Shown here: positions 18,484 to 30,272 of the stretch, in pieces
Layout: the number at the start of each line of letters is the position of its first letter
Position numbering within the stretch: the stretch's first letter is position 1
DNA from: an uncultured Opitutia bacterium
GTDB taxonomy: Bacteria; Verrucomicrobiota; Verrucomicrobiia; Opitutales; Coraliomargaritaceae
Reading direction: 5' to 3'
DNA length: 64,000 nt
Assembly: GCA_937136395.1 (NCBI GenBank)
Contig: CAKZOI010000039.1
Coordinates: forward strand, 36,168-100,167
The notes under the pieces: model-generated
The model's database searches: none
What the model saw: only the letters and a program-made list of their open reading frames with translations
Told to the model about the DNA's origin: nothing
Translations under genes and position numbers: made by a program

Positions 18484-18972
18484 ATGTCACGACTTTACTC
18501 CCTAATCTTTCTCATCATCGCTGGTATTGGTTTCTACGCGGGTTACACCGTGGGCTTTAAAAAGGGACAAATTGCCCTGATTCTAGAAAACAAGCTCGAG
18601 CGTGACGCCTCCGCTGACCAAGCAGCGGTAGCACCTGCCACCGAGACTTCAAGCGAGCCTGCTGTTGAAGAAGAACCAATGGACGAACAAACAGAAGCAA
18701 TGCTCGCCGAGCATGAATTTTCGTTACGAGCGGCGCAAAAAGAGATCACGTTTACCGACAACCAAGGCCGTGAGCTAATCGCCGAAGTCATTGAGGCAAA
18801 TTCACAAACACTGAAAGTGCGTCGCATATCAGACAACCTCGTCGTAGACCTCCCCATCATCATGCTCGTCGAGGCGGATCGCGAGTTTGCCGCCTACTTA
18901 GCCAAGCAAAGCGCCCAATCGAGCACTTCCCTAACAGCGGAAGACAAGATCTGGGATGAGCTATTTATGTAA
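18484..18972 (+). CDS. Membrane-anchored SHD1-like domain protein
   Basis: A 162-residue protein with one N-terminal membrane segment (LYSLIFLIIAGIGFYAGYTVGF), an acidic Ala/Glu-rich linker, then a module FTDNQGRELIAEVIEANSQT through VRRISDNLVVDLPIIMLVEADREF. That pattern (W/F-T-D-x-x-G-R, a beta-rich core, then L/V-x-x-L/V-x-x-A-D) resembles SLA1-homology SHD1 domains that are common in exported Planctomycetota/Verrucomicrobiota proteins. The role is unknown. It stands alone between lnt and secA. Confidence 0.7.
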   Translation: MSRLYSLIFLIIAGIGFYAGYTVGFKKGQIALILENKLERDASADQAAVAPATETSSEPAVEEEPMDEQTEAMLAEHEFSLRAAQKEITFTDNQGRELIAEVIEANSQTLKVRRISDNLVVDLPIIMLVEADREFAAYLAKQSAQSSTSLTAEDKIWDELFM

Positions 18973-19062
18973 TTTCGTAACGAGTTGGATAGTTAAGACA
19001 GCCTTCAGTGAAGCCCCCCCATGAGAAGGGCTGAAACGCTGCGGTCTCCATAAATGAAGCCA

Positions 19063-22000
19063 CTACTTTTGAACCAATTCCCAACCTTCGTTGAGGATCA
19101 TTGATTCTGCTTTCTTAAACTTCACTTGCTTCGTCTCAGCACCCTTGCGCACGGTCACAGTTTCATTGCGACCGATCTTCGGCAATTCACGGCGAATGGG
19201 CTCTACCTTAGGCAACTCGACGGACTTCTTCTGTGCTGGCTGTTGCGGTTGAGCCGCAGCGGCGGCACCTGCAAGTGCCCCCGGTTGAGGCTGCCCAGTG
19301 CCAGGGCCAGCAACTTGCACTTGTTGAGAAAGCTTCGCCAACATGTTATTGAATGCCTCTGCACTCGTAGCGGAACGAAACACGGAATTACAAATCTCCA
19401 AGCGAACGTTCGCCATTAACTCCTCAAAGAACTTATACGCCTCACTCTTATATTCATTGAGCGGATCTTTCTGGCCATAACTACGCAAGTTCACACTGCG
19501 ACGTAGTTCTTCCATCTCGGTTAAGTGATCTTGCCAACGGCGATCCAAGGAACGAATCACAATATAACGAGCCAAGCCGATGAGAGCTTCTTTCTCCTCG
19601 AAGTTTTCACGCTCGTCGTATGCGTGATTAATTCGCTCAAGGATGAACGCATGCTGTGCGTCCGCATCGAGCGAGACAATATCCTCCGATTTAAGGGCGA
19701 CTGGGAAATATGCATTGAGCCAAGCAATAAAGCGATCGACCGCCTCTTGATCTTTATCGATCGCGAGTTCTTCAAGGCGCACCTCTAGCTCTTCTTCGAT
19801 CATTTCGAACAAGATTTCACGCGGATTTTCAGAATGGATTGCATCATTGCGGATGCCATAAACAACTTCGCGCTGCGTGTTGAGCACATCATCAAACTGG
19901 AGCAAACGCTTACGCATCGAGAAGTTTTGCTGCTCGACCTTTTTCTGCGCATTTTCAATCGACCAGTTCAAGGCGGGGTGCTCCAACTCTTCGCCTTCAG
20001 TCATTGACTTTTCAAGTATGCGCGAAATGGGGCCAGCATTCGCAAATAGACGCATCAAGTCGTCTTCCAAGGAGACAAAGAACTTCGACGCGCCGGGATC
20101 GCCTTGACGCGAGCAACGACCGCGCAACTGGCGGTCGATCCGGCGAGACTCGTGGCGTTCCGTGCCGATCACATATAAGCCTCCAAGCTCTGGCACACCT
20201 TCGCCGAGCTTAATATCGGTGCCACGACCGGCCATATTGGTGGCAATCGTCACGGCTCCCTTGCGACCAGCATTCGAGACAATTTCCGCTTCCTGCTCGT
20301 GATACTTTGCATTCAAAACACTGTGCGTGATGTTGCTACGCTTGAGCAATCGGCTCAAGACCTCAGAAGCTTCGACCGATGCGGTGCCAACGAGAACGGG
20401 CTGCCCCTTCTTATTGGATGCTTCGATCTCATTCACCACCGCGTTGAATTTCTCACGACGTGTCTTGTAAACCACGTCATTTAAATCGATACGGATGTTT
20501 GGCTTATTGGTCGGGATCACCATCACGGAGAGCCCATAAATTTCGTTAAACTCGGACGCTTCGGTTTCCGCGGTGCCAGTCATACCAGACAACTTTTCAT
20601 ACATACGGAAATAGTTCTGGATCGTGACGGTCGCGTAGGTCTTAGTTTCCTTTTCGATGGTGCAATTCTCCTTAGCTTCTACGGCTTGGTGGAGACCGTC
20701 CGACCAGCGACGCCCGGGCATGACACGACCTGTATTTTGGTCGACGATGTTCACCTTGCCCTCTTGCACGACGTATTCTTTGTCGCGCTCGTAGAGGCTG
20801 TAGGCCCGAAGCAACTGACTGATACAATGAATTCGCTCACTGATCTGCTGAAAGGCTCCTTCTGCAGCAAGCTTCGCCTGTTGCTTCTCCTCAGCGGACA
20901 ATTCTTCCTGCTTATCAATTTCTATAAACTGAGTCGGCAAGTCCGGCATCATGAACGCATCAGGATCATCTGGGCTCATGAGATTGCGCCCATTTTCCGT
21001 GAGGTCTGCTTGCTGCTGCTTTTCATCGATCACATAGAACAGCTCTTCTTTGAGTGCGTAGCGCTGCTTCTTATTGAAATCGCTATTCATTTCGAGGTCG
21101 AACTTATCAATCGCTCGACGGATCGCCGGCACCTCATTTAAGCGGTGAAATTGCTTATTCTTCGGCATACCAAGCTTTACTTGATAGAGCTTGGCGATCG
21201 CCTCGTTCTTGTCATCCAAATCAGATTCTTCTGAGTCCAAGACCTTCTTAGCCTCCGCAGCGAGTTGATTGCAATAGGCTTGTTGCTTGGATACCAGCTG
21301 CTTGATTGTGGGCTTTACCTCATGGAAGGGCAAAGGGTTGTCGTCCTGCATCGGGCCAGAAATAATCAGCGGTGTGCGCGCCTCATCGACGAGGATCGAG
21401 TCGACTTCGTCAATAATACAGAAGAAGTGATCGCGCTGCACTTGATCTTCCTTGCTACTGGTCATGCCATTATCACGCAGATAATCGAAGCCGAACTCAG
21501 AAGCCGTACCGTATGTGATGTCGCAATTATACATCTCGCGACGAATCTGCGGCGGCATGCTGTTTTGAATACAACCCACAGTGAGCCCGAGGAATCGGAA
21601 CAAATGCCCCATCCACTCCGAGTCACGACGTGCAAGATAGTCATTCACCGTCACCAGCTGGCAATTTCGACCAGAAAGCGCATTCAAATATAACGGACAG
21701 GTGGAAACCAACGTTTTACCCTCACCTGTCGCCATTTCAGCAATGTGCTTTTCGTGAATGGCAATGCCTCCAATAAACTGAACATCATAATGCACCATAT
21801 TCCAGGGCAATTCGTGGTCGCACACGTTGTAGCTCTTACCGCTCATACGACGCGCCGCACTTTTCACCGTCGCAAAGGCTTCAGGGAGCAAATCGTCGAG
21901 TGACTCACCAGCCTGGTGGCGCTGTTTAAACTCAGCAGTCTTGGCGCGCAACTCATCGTCGCTAAGTGATTGGTATTCAACTTCGTATGCGTTAATACGC

Positions 22001-22077
22001 TCGATAATAGGCTCGCACTTCTTAAGGAATTTCTTGTAGTGACGACCGGAAAACTTTTTGAGAATTGAAGAGATCAT
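19063..22077 (-). CDS. secA: Preprotein translocase ATPase SecA
   Basis: Motor ATPase driving Sec-dependent export through SecYEG. At 1004 residues it is about 100 longer than E. coli SecA. Walker [49 protein letters not shown] and the [20 protein letters not shown] region are all present. An insert of roughly 100 residues (about 275-385, Lys/Glu/Gln-rich) lies in the preprotein-crosslinking domain. The C-terminus is a Gly/Pro/Gln/Ala-rich linker ending [12 protein letters not shown] and lacks the usual CxC...CH zinc motif that binds SecB. Divergent from the pilin-like gene at 22321. Confidence 0.97.
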   Translation of the reverse strand: MISSILKKFSGRHYKKFLKKCEPIIERINAYEVEYQSLSDDELRAKTAEFKQRHQAGESLDDLLPEAFATVKSAARRMSGKSYNVCDHELPWNMVHYDVQFIGGIAIHEKHIAEMATGEGKTLVSTCPLYLNALSGRNCQLVTVNDYLARRDSEWMGHLFRFLGLTVGCIQNSMPPQIRREMYNCDITYGTASEFGFDYLRDNGMTSSKEDQVQRDHFFCIIDEVDSILVDEARTPLIISGPMQDDNPLPFHEVKPTIKQLVSKQQAYCNQLAAEAKKVLDSEESDLDDKNEAIAKLYQVKLGMPKNKQFHRLNEVPAIRRAIDKFDLEMNSDFNKKQRYALKEELFYVIDEKQQQADLTENGRNLMSPDDPDAFMMPDLPTQFIEIDKQEELSAEEKQQAKLAAEGAFQQISERIHCISQLLRAYSLYERDKEYVVQEGKVNIVDQNTGRVMPGRRWSDGLHQAVEAKENCTIEKETKTYATVTIQNYFRMYEKLSGMTGTAETEASEFNEIYGLSVMVIPTNKPNIRIDLNDVVYKTRREKFNAVVNEIEASNKKGQPVLVGTASVEASEVLSRLLKRSNITHSVLNAKYHEQEAEIVSNAGRKGAVTIATNMAGRGTDIKLGEGVPELGGLYVIGTERHESRRIDRQLRGRCSRQGDPGASKFFVSLEDDLMRLFANAGPISRILEKSMTEGEELEHPALNWSIENAQKKVEQQNFSMRKRLLQFDDVLNTQREVVYGIRNDAIHSENPREILFEMIEEELEVRLEELAIDKDQEAVDRFIAWLNAYFPVALKSEDIVSLDADAQHAFILERINHAYDERENFEEKEALIGLARYIVIRSLDRRWQDHLTEMEELRRSVNLRSYGQKDPLNEYKSEAYKFFEELMANVRLEICNSVFRSATSAEAFNNMLAKLSQQVQVAGPGTGQPQPGALAGAAAAAQPQQPAQKKSVELPKVEPIRRELPKIGRNETVTVRKGAETKQVKFKKAESMILNEGWELVQK

Positions 22078-22320
22078 GAGACCTAGGATGGATACTGTAT
22101 TTTGAAAATAGAATGCGAACTCAGCTCAGAGAGGACACTAAGTTGACGAAAAAGCTCCGCACACTGGTGAAATACCCCACCACTGGCAAGAGTGGAAAGA
22201 CAACAATCCACCCTAGAAAGCCATCAAGCAGTCACCGGTATTTAACAGTGCAATGATTGGACTTGATGCGAACTCTGTTCATATTCGCACTTTCGGCACA
22301 ATTGTTTCTAATCCTTAACC

Positions 22321-25300
22321 ATGACTGACGCGCAGCACTCACCGAAAACAAGGGCAAAATCTGGCTTTGCCTTGGTGATTGCGCTGTCACTGATGGCATT
22401 CGTGCTCCTACTCGTGCTCTCCATGACGCTCCTCGTTCAAGTCGAGGCTCAGACCAGCTCCAATGGCAAGGCACGACTACTCGCGAAAGAAAACGCCCGT
22501 CTCGCACTCATGATCGCGATCGGCGAACTCCAAAAACACGCTGGGCCCGACCAACGTGTCACCGCCCGCGCAGAAATCCTAGGCGACGGCAACTACGACT
22601 CTGCCGCAAAATTTTGGACAGGAATTTGGGATACCACCAAGTCGACAGCTGAGCCGATTTGGTTGGTTTCTGGAAAGGCACAAGATGCATCGACCGGTCC
22701 TGCCAACGGGATCACACTCCAAGCCGCATACGACGCAAATGGCGACGGTCTCTTCAACGCAAAGAATGAGTATCCTGCCGTTGAAGTTGAACCGGTCGAC
22801 ATCGACTCAAATTCAGCCGAAATAGCATGGTGGATCTCAGACGAAGGGGTTAAAGCGCCAATCAGTATAACAAAAGGTATCAAAGACGAGATAGATGCTC
22901 TACCGAATAACGCTTCTTATCTCGATTACAATGGAGAGAGCCATCGTATCATCCCTGCTACCCATGATCCTTTATTCGATTTCAAAGATTTAATCGATAC
23001 CAGTCTCGCAAGTGATGAAACGATCGCTGAATTCTTAAAAATCCAATCAGAAAGCGATCTCGAAATCTTCGCAAAAAACCTTAGCCCATTGGAGCAAAGC
23101 TCCATTCTTGCAGAATTGAGTGATTCTGCGACCGCGCACAATCACTTCGTGCTCTCGAACCCAACTGAAGGTGGTCTAAAAAAAGACCTCAGCTACTTGA
23201 AGACCTTAGACACGAGCACCACGCAAGCTCAGCTAAACACATTTTATGGCGACAATGACGATTTACTGAATCCCTCCGCAATTCAGTTAGTCAAATTTAG
23301 AGGCAACCCTACTGCATACCCGTTCGACGAGATACTCGGCATGCAACTCGATCAAAATACGGTCAGTCTAACCGAAGCCTTCGATTCTCACTTTTCGCTC
23401 GCCCCTGTCATCACGGAGTTCCAATTCAGTGCGGGCATTGCAGCAGACGGAGCAGGTGCTAGCCTAGATACTCTCACAGACACCGAAGCCCATCTCGTCT
23501 ATAAGCTCTACCTTGAACTTTGGAATCCATACACGATTCCCTTCCGTGTCGGTGACAGCAGTATGGTTGATGCACTAGGCTACTCAGACCTCAGAATTGA
23601 GATCCGCAATCTTCCTACATATACGATCACAAATGATGACCAACCTATCAACTCGATGAGGGGCACGCTGGATGACATCTCAATCAAATGGAGCGATTCC
23701 CCTGCCCCCAAAACACTTCGCCCAGGAATGGTTTATCTCCAAACACTTCCAACCGATTCATTTAACGGAGGCAAGGGCGCTATAGTCATACCACTAACAA
23801 CGACGCCCGAAACGATCAGCGGGACCCGAAGGCAGAGTTACACAGGCTCATTCAATTGCAGTGGCCCTCTTGAAGTTACCATTTACGGCATCAACAATAG
23901 TGGCATAGAAAAAGAAATATTTACCGCTGAAATCACCTATTCAAATTTCGAGATCGCCTACGACGGAGACAACAGCGCCACACGATTCAAGCGTAATTTA
24001 AGTATACAATCAGGAAGAACTGGAATCACCGGCCCATCTCTGGAACAACCAGGCTATGCTTTTGCTTTTCGATTCAAAATGCTAGATGAACAGGAATACC
24101 CGGGAGTAGTCACCGACCTCTCGGACTGGCTAAGCAAATATGACATTCGAAGTCGTAATATTACAGTCGATCTAACCACTTGGGACATCAACGACGCATG
24201 GTCAACCTCCCCACCTATACCCTATGATTTCGATTCGAGTGCAACTGGCTATAGCCCCAGCGACTTCGACCCGTCGCAGAGCTTTAAGGCGGACGACTTC
24301 TTTTATTATGGGACCTCAACCGCGGGAGGTCGCCAAGATCGTATCGCTCGTTTTATCGACCTTCCCACTAGTGAACTAACGGATGTCGGCACTTTTCGAT
24401 CCCTTAAATACAACGATTATAATGCAAACTCAATGGGCAACCCATGGGGCACGACCCTCAATCGATTCTATGATCGGTATTTCTTTTCCACACTATCAGA
24501 CCCCTCAGAGGCGATATGGGACGGCACGCAGCCACTGGCCAACTCTCGCCTAAGGGCATTTGGCCAAACTCCCAGCCTAACTAGTCCATCTAGCGCAAAA
24601 GATTTAATCCTATCTAACGGTTTCAATCTCAATTCTACTTCACAACTCGCATGGGAAAAAGTGCTTTCCGGAAAGTCTTATTCAACTGACGATTTGACGA
24701 TAAAACATGAACAAAATCTCAACGACTATCTTGCCGCGCCAACATGGCTAGACTGGGCAGGCCCCCTTCAAAATGTCCTCATCAATCACCCACATACTTC
24801 GATCTACAATCTGGTAGAGAGAGAGGCCAACTCAAGATATACGCTCATCACTCGAGAAAACACTTCGGATTACCTCAGCGCTTTTAGCATTGGCAATACA
24901 ACTTGGAACCTCGATCGGCAGCATCCCGCATTCTGGCAACCTCTCCGAGAGCTCTCCGATGCAAATATCGCCGATTTAGCCGAAGCAATCGTCACGCAAC
25001 TACAAACATTCTACGCAACGAATAATCGCCCACTGTATAGCATCGAAGAACTGCTTACCAACGCACTACTTAATGATTCGATCAATGCAGTTCCTGCCAT
25101 CAACAATCGACTCGGAACAACCGATCTGATCCCCCCACTCACGCCAGCACATATTTCGCAAACAACACTTATGAATTCGCTTGGGTCATTAGCGTTTGTG
25201 CGCTCAGACACTTTTCGCATCAAAGCTTACGCTAGAACAAAGAATCCTACCACTGGAAAACCAGTTGCCGAAGCCCTCTGTGAAGCCACTGTTCAAAGAG

Positions 25301-25380
25301 TTCCAACACCTCATTCAACTACGTCCTTTGGTCGAAAGTTCCGAATTATACATGTCCGTTGGTTAGACCCAAATACTTAA
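22321..25380 (+). CDS. Verru_Chthon cassette protein A-like pilin-like protein
   Basis: A 1019-residue exported protein. The N-terminus KSGFALVIALSLMAFVLLLV followed by LARLALMIAIGELQ-like sequence (RLLAKENARLALMIAIGELQ) is a type IV pilin/PilX-like prepilin helix, and GPDQRVTARAEILG follows, the hallmark of 'Verru_Chthon cassette protein A'. The remainder is a large surface-type domain rich in Ser, Thr, Asn and Asp with no other motif recognised. In described cassettes, proteins B, C and D accompany A; here only one unrelated small exported gene follows, 20 bp downstream. Role in envelope or secretion not known. Confidence 0.78.
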   Translation: MTDAQHSPKTRAKSGFALVIALSLMAFVLLLVLSMTLLVQVEAQTSSNGKARLLAKENARLALMIAIGELQKHAGPDQRVTARAEILGDGNYDSAAKFWTGIWDTTKSTAEPIWLVSGKAQDASTGPANGITLQAAYDANGDGLFNAKNEYPAVEVEPVDIDSNSAEIAWWISDEGVKAPISITKGIKDEIDALPNNASYLDYNGESHRIIPATHDPLFDFKDLIDTSLASDETIAEFLKIQSESDLEIFAKNLSPLEQSSILAELSDSATAHNHFVLSNPTEGGLKKDLSYLKTLDTSTTQAQLNTFYGDNDDLLNPSAIQLVKFRGNPTAYPFDEILGMQLDQNTVSLTEAFDSHFSLAPVITEFQFSAGIAADGAGASLDTLTDTEAHLVYKLYLELWNPYTIPFRVGDSSMVDALGYSDLRIEIRNLPTYTITNDDQPINSMRGTLDDISIKWSDSPAPKTLRPGMVYLQTLPTDSFNGGKGAIVIPLTTTPETISGTRRQSYTGSFNCSGPLEVTIYGINNSGIEKEIFTAEITYSNFEIAYDGDNSATRFKRNLSIQSGRTGITGPSLEQPGYAFAFRFKMLDEQEYPGVVTDLSDWLSKYDIRSRNITVDLTTWDINDAWSTSPPIPYDFDSSATGYSPSDFDPSQSFKADDFFYYGTSTAGGRQDRIARFIDLPTSELTDVGTFRSLKYNDYNANSMGNPWGTTLNRFYDRYFFSTLSDPSEAIWDGTQPLANSRLRAFGQTPSLTSPSSAKDLILSNGFNLNSTSQLAWEKVLSGKSYSTDDLTIKHEQNLNDYLAAPTWLDWAGPLQNVLINHPHTSIYNLVEREANSRYTLITRENTSDYLSAFSIGNTTWNLDRQHPAFWQPLRELSDANIADLAEAIVTQLQTFYATNNRPLYSIEELLTNALLNDSINAVPAINNRLGTTDLIPPLTPAHISQTTLMNSLGSLAFVRSDTFRIKAYARTKNPTTGKPVAEALCEATVQRVPTPHSTTSFGRKFRIIHVRWLDPNT

Positions 25381-25400
25381 CGCACTCACCGATTATCCTC

Positions 25401-26102
25401 ATGAAATTCTTCCAGTTTATTATCAGCTGCTTCATCTGGCTAGGCACAACATCGGCGAGCATTGCGGTCGATGAATTACATCGTTTTGAATTTCGCGCAT
25501 TTAGCTTAATGCCCGGGAACTATTCTAACATTCATTTTTTAAACTCTGAAAACAACTGGGAAGAAATTACCTTTAAAGCAAAGAGTCGCTCCAAGTCATA
25601 TCAGGCTCAGGTAAGCACCGACAGTCAGACGCTTTTTTTCTACGATACAGTAGTTACACCAGAAGTTACTTCTGAACGTCGACCCATTGCGAGTGTTCGT
25701 ATTAATCCTGCATGGAAAAAAGTTTTACTCATCTTCTCTAAATCGGCCGACAACACTAATGAGACCTATGCCATCACTGCTATAGACGACAGCGAAAGTG
25801 CACTCCCCGTTGGGCACCTACGTGTTGTCAATTTAACTGAATGGCCTATTGTTGGGGCAATCGACAATAAGCGTATAAGTCTCGCAAATGGCTATACGAG
25901 TCGCAGTCAAAAAGTGGCGAAAAATGAAAGAACAGAAATTACCATTGCTGCAGAAAGCTCCATTCGAGCGCACTTACTCTATAAGAACACACTCCATGTT
26001 AGCGCTTTAAGCAGATCATTATTGCTACTTCGTCCGCCAAAACGAAACGGCTCGGTCAAAATAATGGGACAATTATTGCTCGATTACGGAACTGAAGAGT
26101 AA
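25401..26102 (+). CDS. Exported hypothetical protein paired with the pilin-like gene
   Basis: A 233-residue protein starting MKFFQFIISCFIWLGTTSAS, a signal peptide. The mature part is beta-rich with short strands (HRFEFRAFSLMPGNYSNIHF, PVGHLRVVNLTEWPIVGAID, GSVKIMGQLLLDYG), and no family is recognised. The frame is open from TTG 25359, overlapping the upstream gene, but ATG 25401 is chosen because the signal peptide begins there. Its closeness to the cassette A-like gene suggests co-expression; it could be an accessory envelope protein. Confidence 0.6.
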   Translation: MKFFQFIISCFIWLGTTSASIAVDELHRFEFRAFSLMPGNYSNIHFLNSENNWEEITFKAKSRSKSYQAQVSTDSQTLFFYDTVVTPEVTSERRPIASVRINPAWKKVLLIFSKSADNTNETYAITAIDDSESALPVGHLRVVNLTEWPIVGAIDNKRISLANGYTSRSQKVAKNERTEITIAAESSIRAHLLYKNTLHVSALSRSLLLLRPPKRNGSVKIMGQLLLDYGTEE

Positions 26103-26141
26103 GGCAGACTGAAACTTCCCAGCCATTTCATGAACGAGTTT

Positions 26142-26660
26142 CTACTTCTCCAGAGCTAGATACTTCCCCCACAGGTGAGTGAAGGACCATGCAAAATCTC
26201 TGGGCCGCTCTTTGATCCAATTATTGAGAGCTTCCAATCCGATCCACTGCCCATCACTCACTTCAGTGGGGTCGAGCGTGAAAGGTCCTTCTGCATTACA
26301 GCGATACACCCACACAAACTCATAGCCCGTTTGCTTACAGGGCGTCTCTTTAAAAACACGCACCAAGCCTACAGGGTCGTAGAGCCCAATCTCTTCGCCT
26401 AACTCACGTGAGGCTGCCTGATCATAATCTTCACCACTGTCGACGTGTCCAGAGCAGGAACTCACCCACTTACCTGGTGCGGTGTCTTTGGTCATCGAGC
26501 GGCGCTGGAGATAGAGCTCGCCCTTTGCATTGAACACAAAGATATGCACCGCACGATGAAACAGTTTCTCACGGTGGACTACGGCGCGTTGCTCGATGCG
26601 AAGCACTGTATCTTCAGCATCGACTACATCGAATAGTTCTTTGGCGTTAGTGGCTGGCAT
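26142..26660 (-). CDS. Nudix hydrolase, IPP-isomerase-like
   Basis: A 172-residue Nudix protein. The Nudix box [20 protein letters not shown] followed by IG fits GX5EX7REUXEEXGU exactly (about residues 71-93). The flanking [20 protein letters not shown] and [13 protein letters not shown] resemble type I isopentenyl-diphosphate isomerase and the YfcD-like hydrolases. The complete Nudix glutamates favour pyrophosphohydrolase activity. Substrate not assignable. Monocistronic by spacing. Confidence 0.88.
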   Translation of the reverse strand: MPATNAKELFDVVDAEDTVLRIEQRAVVHREKLFHRAVHIFVFNAKGELYLQRRSMTKDTAPGKWVSSCSGHVDSGEDYDQAASRELGEEIGLYDPVGLVRVFKETPCKQTGYEFVWVYRCNAEGPFTLDPTEVSDGQWIGLEALNNWIKERPRDFAWSFTHLWGKYLALEK

Positions 26661-26817
26661 CGTGTATATTGGTAGTAGGGTGATCCAAATGTGATGGAAA
26701 CATAACGTACATTAGGCACTTATCATGCCCAAAATGCTCCGCATTGAATCTTTTACATTTCTGTTGCCATTCCATGACACAAGTCCGGAGGCGCCGTTCC
26801 CGTCAAAATAGTGTAGA

Positions 26818-27798
26818 TTAACGAATTAATCCTTTGAAATCTTCAAAGTGCCCCGTGAATCCACCAGGAACACCTTTGTTAATCACTGCCACCGCATCAT
26901 GAGAATGCAAAGACTCGAGGTGCGCACAGGCGACTTGGAAATCAACAATCTTGGGCTCTGCATCGAGTTGCTCATACAGTAAGCGTGCAGCGTCCTCGAC
27001 AAATTTTGTGAAGGCACCATTCATTTCAGCGAAGGCTTGCTCGTCTTCACGCTTCACCATGACTTGCGTCTCTGTTTGCAATGCCTCGAGGCAGATAGCT
27101 TGAATCGCCTCTATCGGCAAGTGATCATTTTCAGCGACCTCCACACTGACGCGAGCAGTGCTGCGTTGGGAGTGCGGGATGCCATACACTTCGCGACTTT
27201 CACGCGCGTGCTCGGACAACTCAGAAGAACACGGGCATGCGGAGGAATAAATAAAGTCGAAATGAATATACTTTCGGAAGCGATTGAGATCATCCAATTT
27301 AGCTTCGTAAGCACATTTGTAATACTGCCATCCTTCCAAACCACTGCGAAGGCTCGGCTTCATGATGGGATATTCGAAATCGAGTTTCAACTGGGCGCGG
27401 TGCGCTTGGATCTCTTTTTTATAATGCAAGAGCACATCATGCAGAAGGTCTGGCGTGAAAATACGATCTTGGTATTCGTAGAAAACGCGCATAATACGGG
27501 ACATGTTAATCCCCTTCTGATTGGCCTCCAAGGAAACTGTGCCGGTCACTGAAGTTTCCAAAGTGATCGTATCTGAAGTCGGGGTGATGTAACGCAGCGG
27601 TAAGCGAAAATTTGAGATCCCGACCTTCAAAATAGGCACATTTGCACCAAATATTTGTTGGGCATCTGCGTTCTGCATGTCGGGCAGGGCTGCACGATAT
27701 TCGTCGGTGAGGACGAAATCCTTATCGTAGACTTTACTCGGTTTGACGTATGCAGGAACGAGTGCGTCTTGCGATGAGCTGCTTTGTTTATCTTTCAT
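26818..27798 (-). CDS. folE2: GTP cyclohydrolase I, type IB (FolE2)
   Basis: Converts GTP to dihydroneopterin triphosphate, the first step of folate (and queuosine precursor) synthesis, and can work with Mn2+ instead of Zn2+. The 326 residues include [15 protein letters not shown] near residues 185-200, the Cys-containing motif of COG1469, followed by [14 protein letters not shown] and [17 protein letters not shown]. The N-terminal [15 protein letters not shown] also matches. No folE1 is present in the window. Such genes are sometimes Zur-regulated, but no operator was recognised upstream. Confidence 0.92.
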   Translation of the reverse strand: MKDKQSSSSQDALVPAYVKPSKVYDKDFVLTDEYRAALPDMQNADAQQIFGANVPILKVGISNFRLPLRYITPTSDTITLETSVTGTVSLEANQKGINMSRIMRVFYEYQDRIFTPDLLHDVLLHYKKEIQAHRAQLKLDFEYPIMKPSLRSGLEGWQYYKCAYEAKLDDLNRFRKYIHFDFIYSSACPCSSELSEHARESREVYGIPHSQRSTARVSVEVAENDHLPIEAIQAICLEALQTETQVMVKREDEQAFAEMNGAFTKFVEDAARLLYEQLDAEPKIVDFQVACAHLESLHSHDAVAVINKGVPGGFTGHFEDFKGLIR

Positions 27799-27980
27799 GT
27801 CGTTTCAGATCGGCTTATTTTGCCTATGGCCTTTCACTCACAAGATTCTGTCTGCGAATGAATTGAGCGCAAGCGGATGTGCCAAATTATTGAAGCGGTG
27901 CAAGAAAGCAGATTTTCACAGATACGCAAGGCTGTAAAAATGCTTTGCCCCAAAGGAATTCAGCGCCAACTGTGCTCCCA

Positions 27981-28793
27981 ATGAGCACACACTTCCAGAT
28001 ACTAGGTTCCAGCAGCAGTGGAAATTGCGGCCTGCTGAGCACTGGAAATACGAAGGTCTTGGTCGATGTCGGATTTTCAGCCAAGCGTATCGGTGAGATG
28101 CTGCTCTCGATAGGTGAATCGCTCGACGCTATTGATGCCGTCTTTCTCACCCATGAACATACCGACCATGCCCAAGGTATACGCGGCCTCGCCAAGCGAG
28201 CGGATCTTCCGGTTTTTGCCAACCGTGATACCGCCGATGCCGTGCAAAGCAAGCTGACAAAACGCCCGAACTGGCAAATTTTTCAAACCGGCACCGTTTT
28301 TCATTTTCGAGACATCGAAGTGCGGTCTTTCTCGATTCCACACGATGCTTACGACCCTGTCGGCTACACATTTCATTGGGGCGAAGAAGGGGATTTATTT
28401 TGCCCGAGGCAAGGCTTGGCCTGGATTACCGATCTAGGATACGTGCCTGAACACGTGCGCGAACGGATGTGCTCAGTCGATACATTGGTCCTCGAGGCCA
28501 ATTACGACGAACAACTACTCGAAAATGATAATAAACGCCCTTGGTCGACAAAGCAGCGCATCCGAGGCCGCCACGGCCACCTCTCCAACAATGCTGCATT
28601 TGAAGTGCTCAATAGCCTCAACGGTCAGTCCAAATTGAAGGAGGTCTTTATCGCTCACCTGAGTAAGGATTGTAACACCGTTGCGCACATTCAGGACATG
28701 TTCGCAGCGCTTTGTGCGGCAAATACATATGATATAAATATTGTAGATCCGATTATAGGCACTACGCGTGCTGTAGATCAGACAAACCTATAA
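27981..28793 (+). CDS. MBL-fold metallohydrolase (YycJ/WalJ-like)
   Basis: A 270-residue metallo-beta-lactamase-fold hydrolase. [20 protein letters not shown] at the start and [20 protein letters not shown] (HxHxDH metal site) match the YycJ/WalJ group, putative exonucleases linked to cell-wall or replication functions in Firmicutes. [11 protein letters not shown] and [15 protein letters not shown] follow. The frame opens at 27945, but [12 protein letters not shown] at 27981 gives the standard N-terminus. Pyruvate kinase starts 5 bp after the stop, so the two are likely co-transcribed. Confidence 0.88.
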   Translation: MSTHFQILGSSSSGNCGLLSTGNTKVLVDVGFSAKRIGEMLLSIGESLDAIDAVFLTHEHTDHAQGIRGLAKRADLPVFANRDTADAVQSKLTKRPNWQIFQTGTVFHFRDIEVRSFSIPHDAYDPVGYTFHWGEEGDLFCPRQGLAWITDLGYVPEHVRERMCSVDTLVLEANYDEQLLENDNKRPWSTKQRIRGRHGHLSNNAAFEVLNSLNGQSKLKEVFIAHLSKDCNTVAHIQDMFAALCAANTYDINIVDPIIGTTRAVDQTNL

Positions 28794-28798
28794 TTTTT

Positions 28799-30220
28799 AT
28801 GGAAACCGCATACCGAAAAACAAAAATCATTTTTACAGTTGGCCCAGCGACGATGGACGAGGCGACGCTAGAGCGCCTCATTGAAAAAGGTGTCGATATC
28901 TGCCGCATCAACATGGCGCATGCCGACCATGCATGGACCCGCGAAATCATCCAGCGTGTGCGCAAGGTCTGCGACCGTGTAGGTCGCCAAATTGCGATCA
29001 TGATGGATGTCAAAGGCCCTGAAATCCGCACAGGTGACGTGCCTGAGACCTTTGAACTTTCTGAAGGTGAAATATTCGATTTCACTTTTGGCGAAGGCCT
29101 AGGTGGCATCGGAGGGGATGGGGTTCGCCGAGTGGACGTCAACTACCCAGGCTTTGCGAACGACATGAAGGTCGGCGATACCGTGCTGGTCGACAGCGGA
29201 CTGATTCGCTTAAAAGTTCTCGAAGTTCAAGAACAGCGTGTTCGTTGCGAGGTGATGATCTCTGGACCTCTAGGTAATCGACGCCACATCAACTTGCCCG
29301 GCGTACGCGTCAACCTGCCTGCACTCACAAAGAAAGATCAAGCAGATGTCGACGTCGGCATCGAAGAAAATATTGAATTCTTTGCCCTATCCTTTGTGCG
29401 CGAACCCGCTGACCTTGATATTTTCCACCAGTATCTTGAAGACAATGGTTCACAGGCAAAAATCATCGCTAAAATTGAGGATCAACAGGCAATCAAAAAC
29501 CTTGAAGGGATCATTAAGGCCTCCGATGGCTTGATGGTCGCACGTGGCGATCTGGGCATCGAATGTCCTTTCGAAGATTTACCACTCATCCAAACGCGTG
29601 CCATCAATGCCTGCATACAAGGCACCAAGCCGGTAATCGTCGCCACGCATATGCTGGAGTCCATGATCGAGTCGCCAATCCCTACACGCGCTGAGGTCAC
29701 CGACATTGCCAATGCGATCCGTGAGCAGGCGGACTGCGTAATGCTGTCTGGCGAAACTACAGTCGGGAAATATCCAGTCGAGTGCGTCGAAACAATCAAT
29801 CGCATCGCCTTCCGAATGGAAAAACAAGAGGTCCTGCCAATACGTGATGATATCGTGTTGACTCTGCCAAAATCAAAAATGCTCAAATCCGCAGCTCAGT
29901 TGGCGGGCTCCTTAGACGCCGCGATCGTTGTATTTACCCGACGTGGCCTGTTTGCTCAAAAGCTTTCATCGATGCGGCCTCAACTGCCTATTTATGCATT
30001 TACCGATGACCTAGTTCTATTCAAACAACTTTTGATTATGCGTGGCATCGAACCATTTTTGATCGATTTCAATCACGACCATGAGACGACTATTCAAACT
30101 GCCTTTACTCATTTGAAAGAGTATAAATGGTGTAAAACGGGCGATCCTCTGGTCGTCGTCACTAAAATGTATGCCGGCGAGAACTTAATCGACAGCACAC
30201 AGATTCGAGAATTAGAGTAA
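28799..30220 (+). CDS. pyk: Pyruvate kinase
   Basis: Final glycolytic enzyme, phosphoenolpyruvate plus ADP to pyruvate plus ATP. The 473 residues have the usual order: [48 protein letters not shown] (catalytic Lys/Glu), [20 protein letters not shown] and the conserved [12 protein letters not shown] and [14 protein letters not shown], then a C-terminal alpha/beta domain. NMAHA replaces the usual NFSHG. The ATG is preceded by AATTTTT and no Shine-Dalgarno. Five bases after the MBL gene. Confidence 0.96.
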   Translation: METAYRKTKIIFTVGPATMDEATLERLIEKGVDICRINMAHADHAWTREIIQRVRKVCDRVGRQIAIMMDVKGPEIRTGDVPETFELSEGEIFDFTFGEGLGGIGGDGVRRVDVNYPGFANDMKVGDTVLVDSGLIRLKVLEVQEQRVRCEVMISGPLGNRRHINLPGVRVNLPALTKKDQADVDVGIEENIEFFALSFVREPADLDIFHQYLEDNGSQAKIIAKIEDQQAIKNLEGIIKASDGLMVARGDLGIECPFEDLPLIQTRAINACIQGTKPVIVATHMLESMIESPIPTRAEVTDIANAIREQADCVMLSGETTVGKYPVECVETINRIAFRMEKQEVLPIRDDIVLTLPKSKMLKSAAQLAGSLDAAIVVFTRRGLFAQKLSSMRPQLPIYAFTDDLVLFKQLLIMRGIEPFLIDFNHDHETTIQTAFTHLKEYKWCKTGDPLVVVTKMYAGENLIDSTQIRELE

Positions 30221-30272
30221 ACTTCGGATTGAGATACGATATCGTTTCCACCCGATACAACGCCTACAACTC

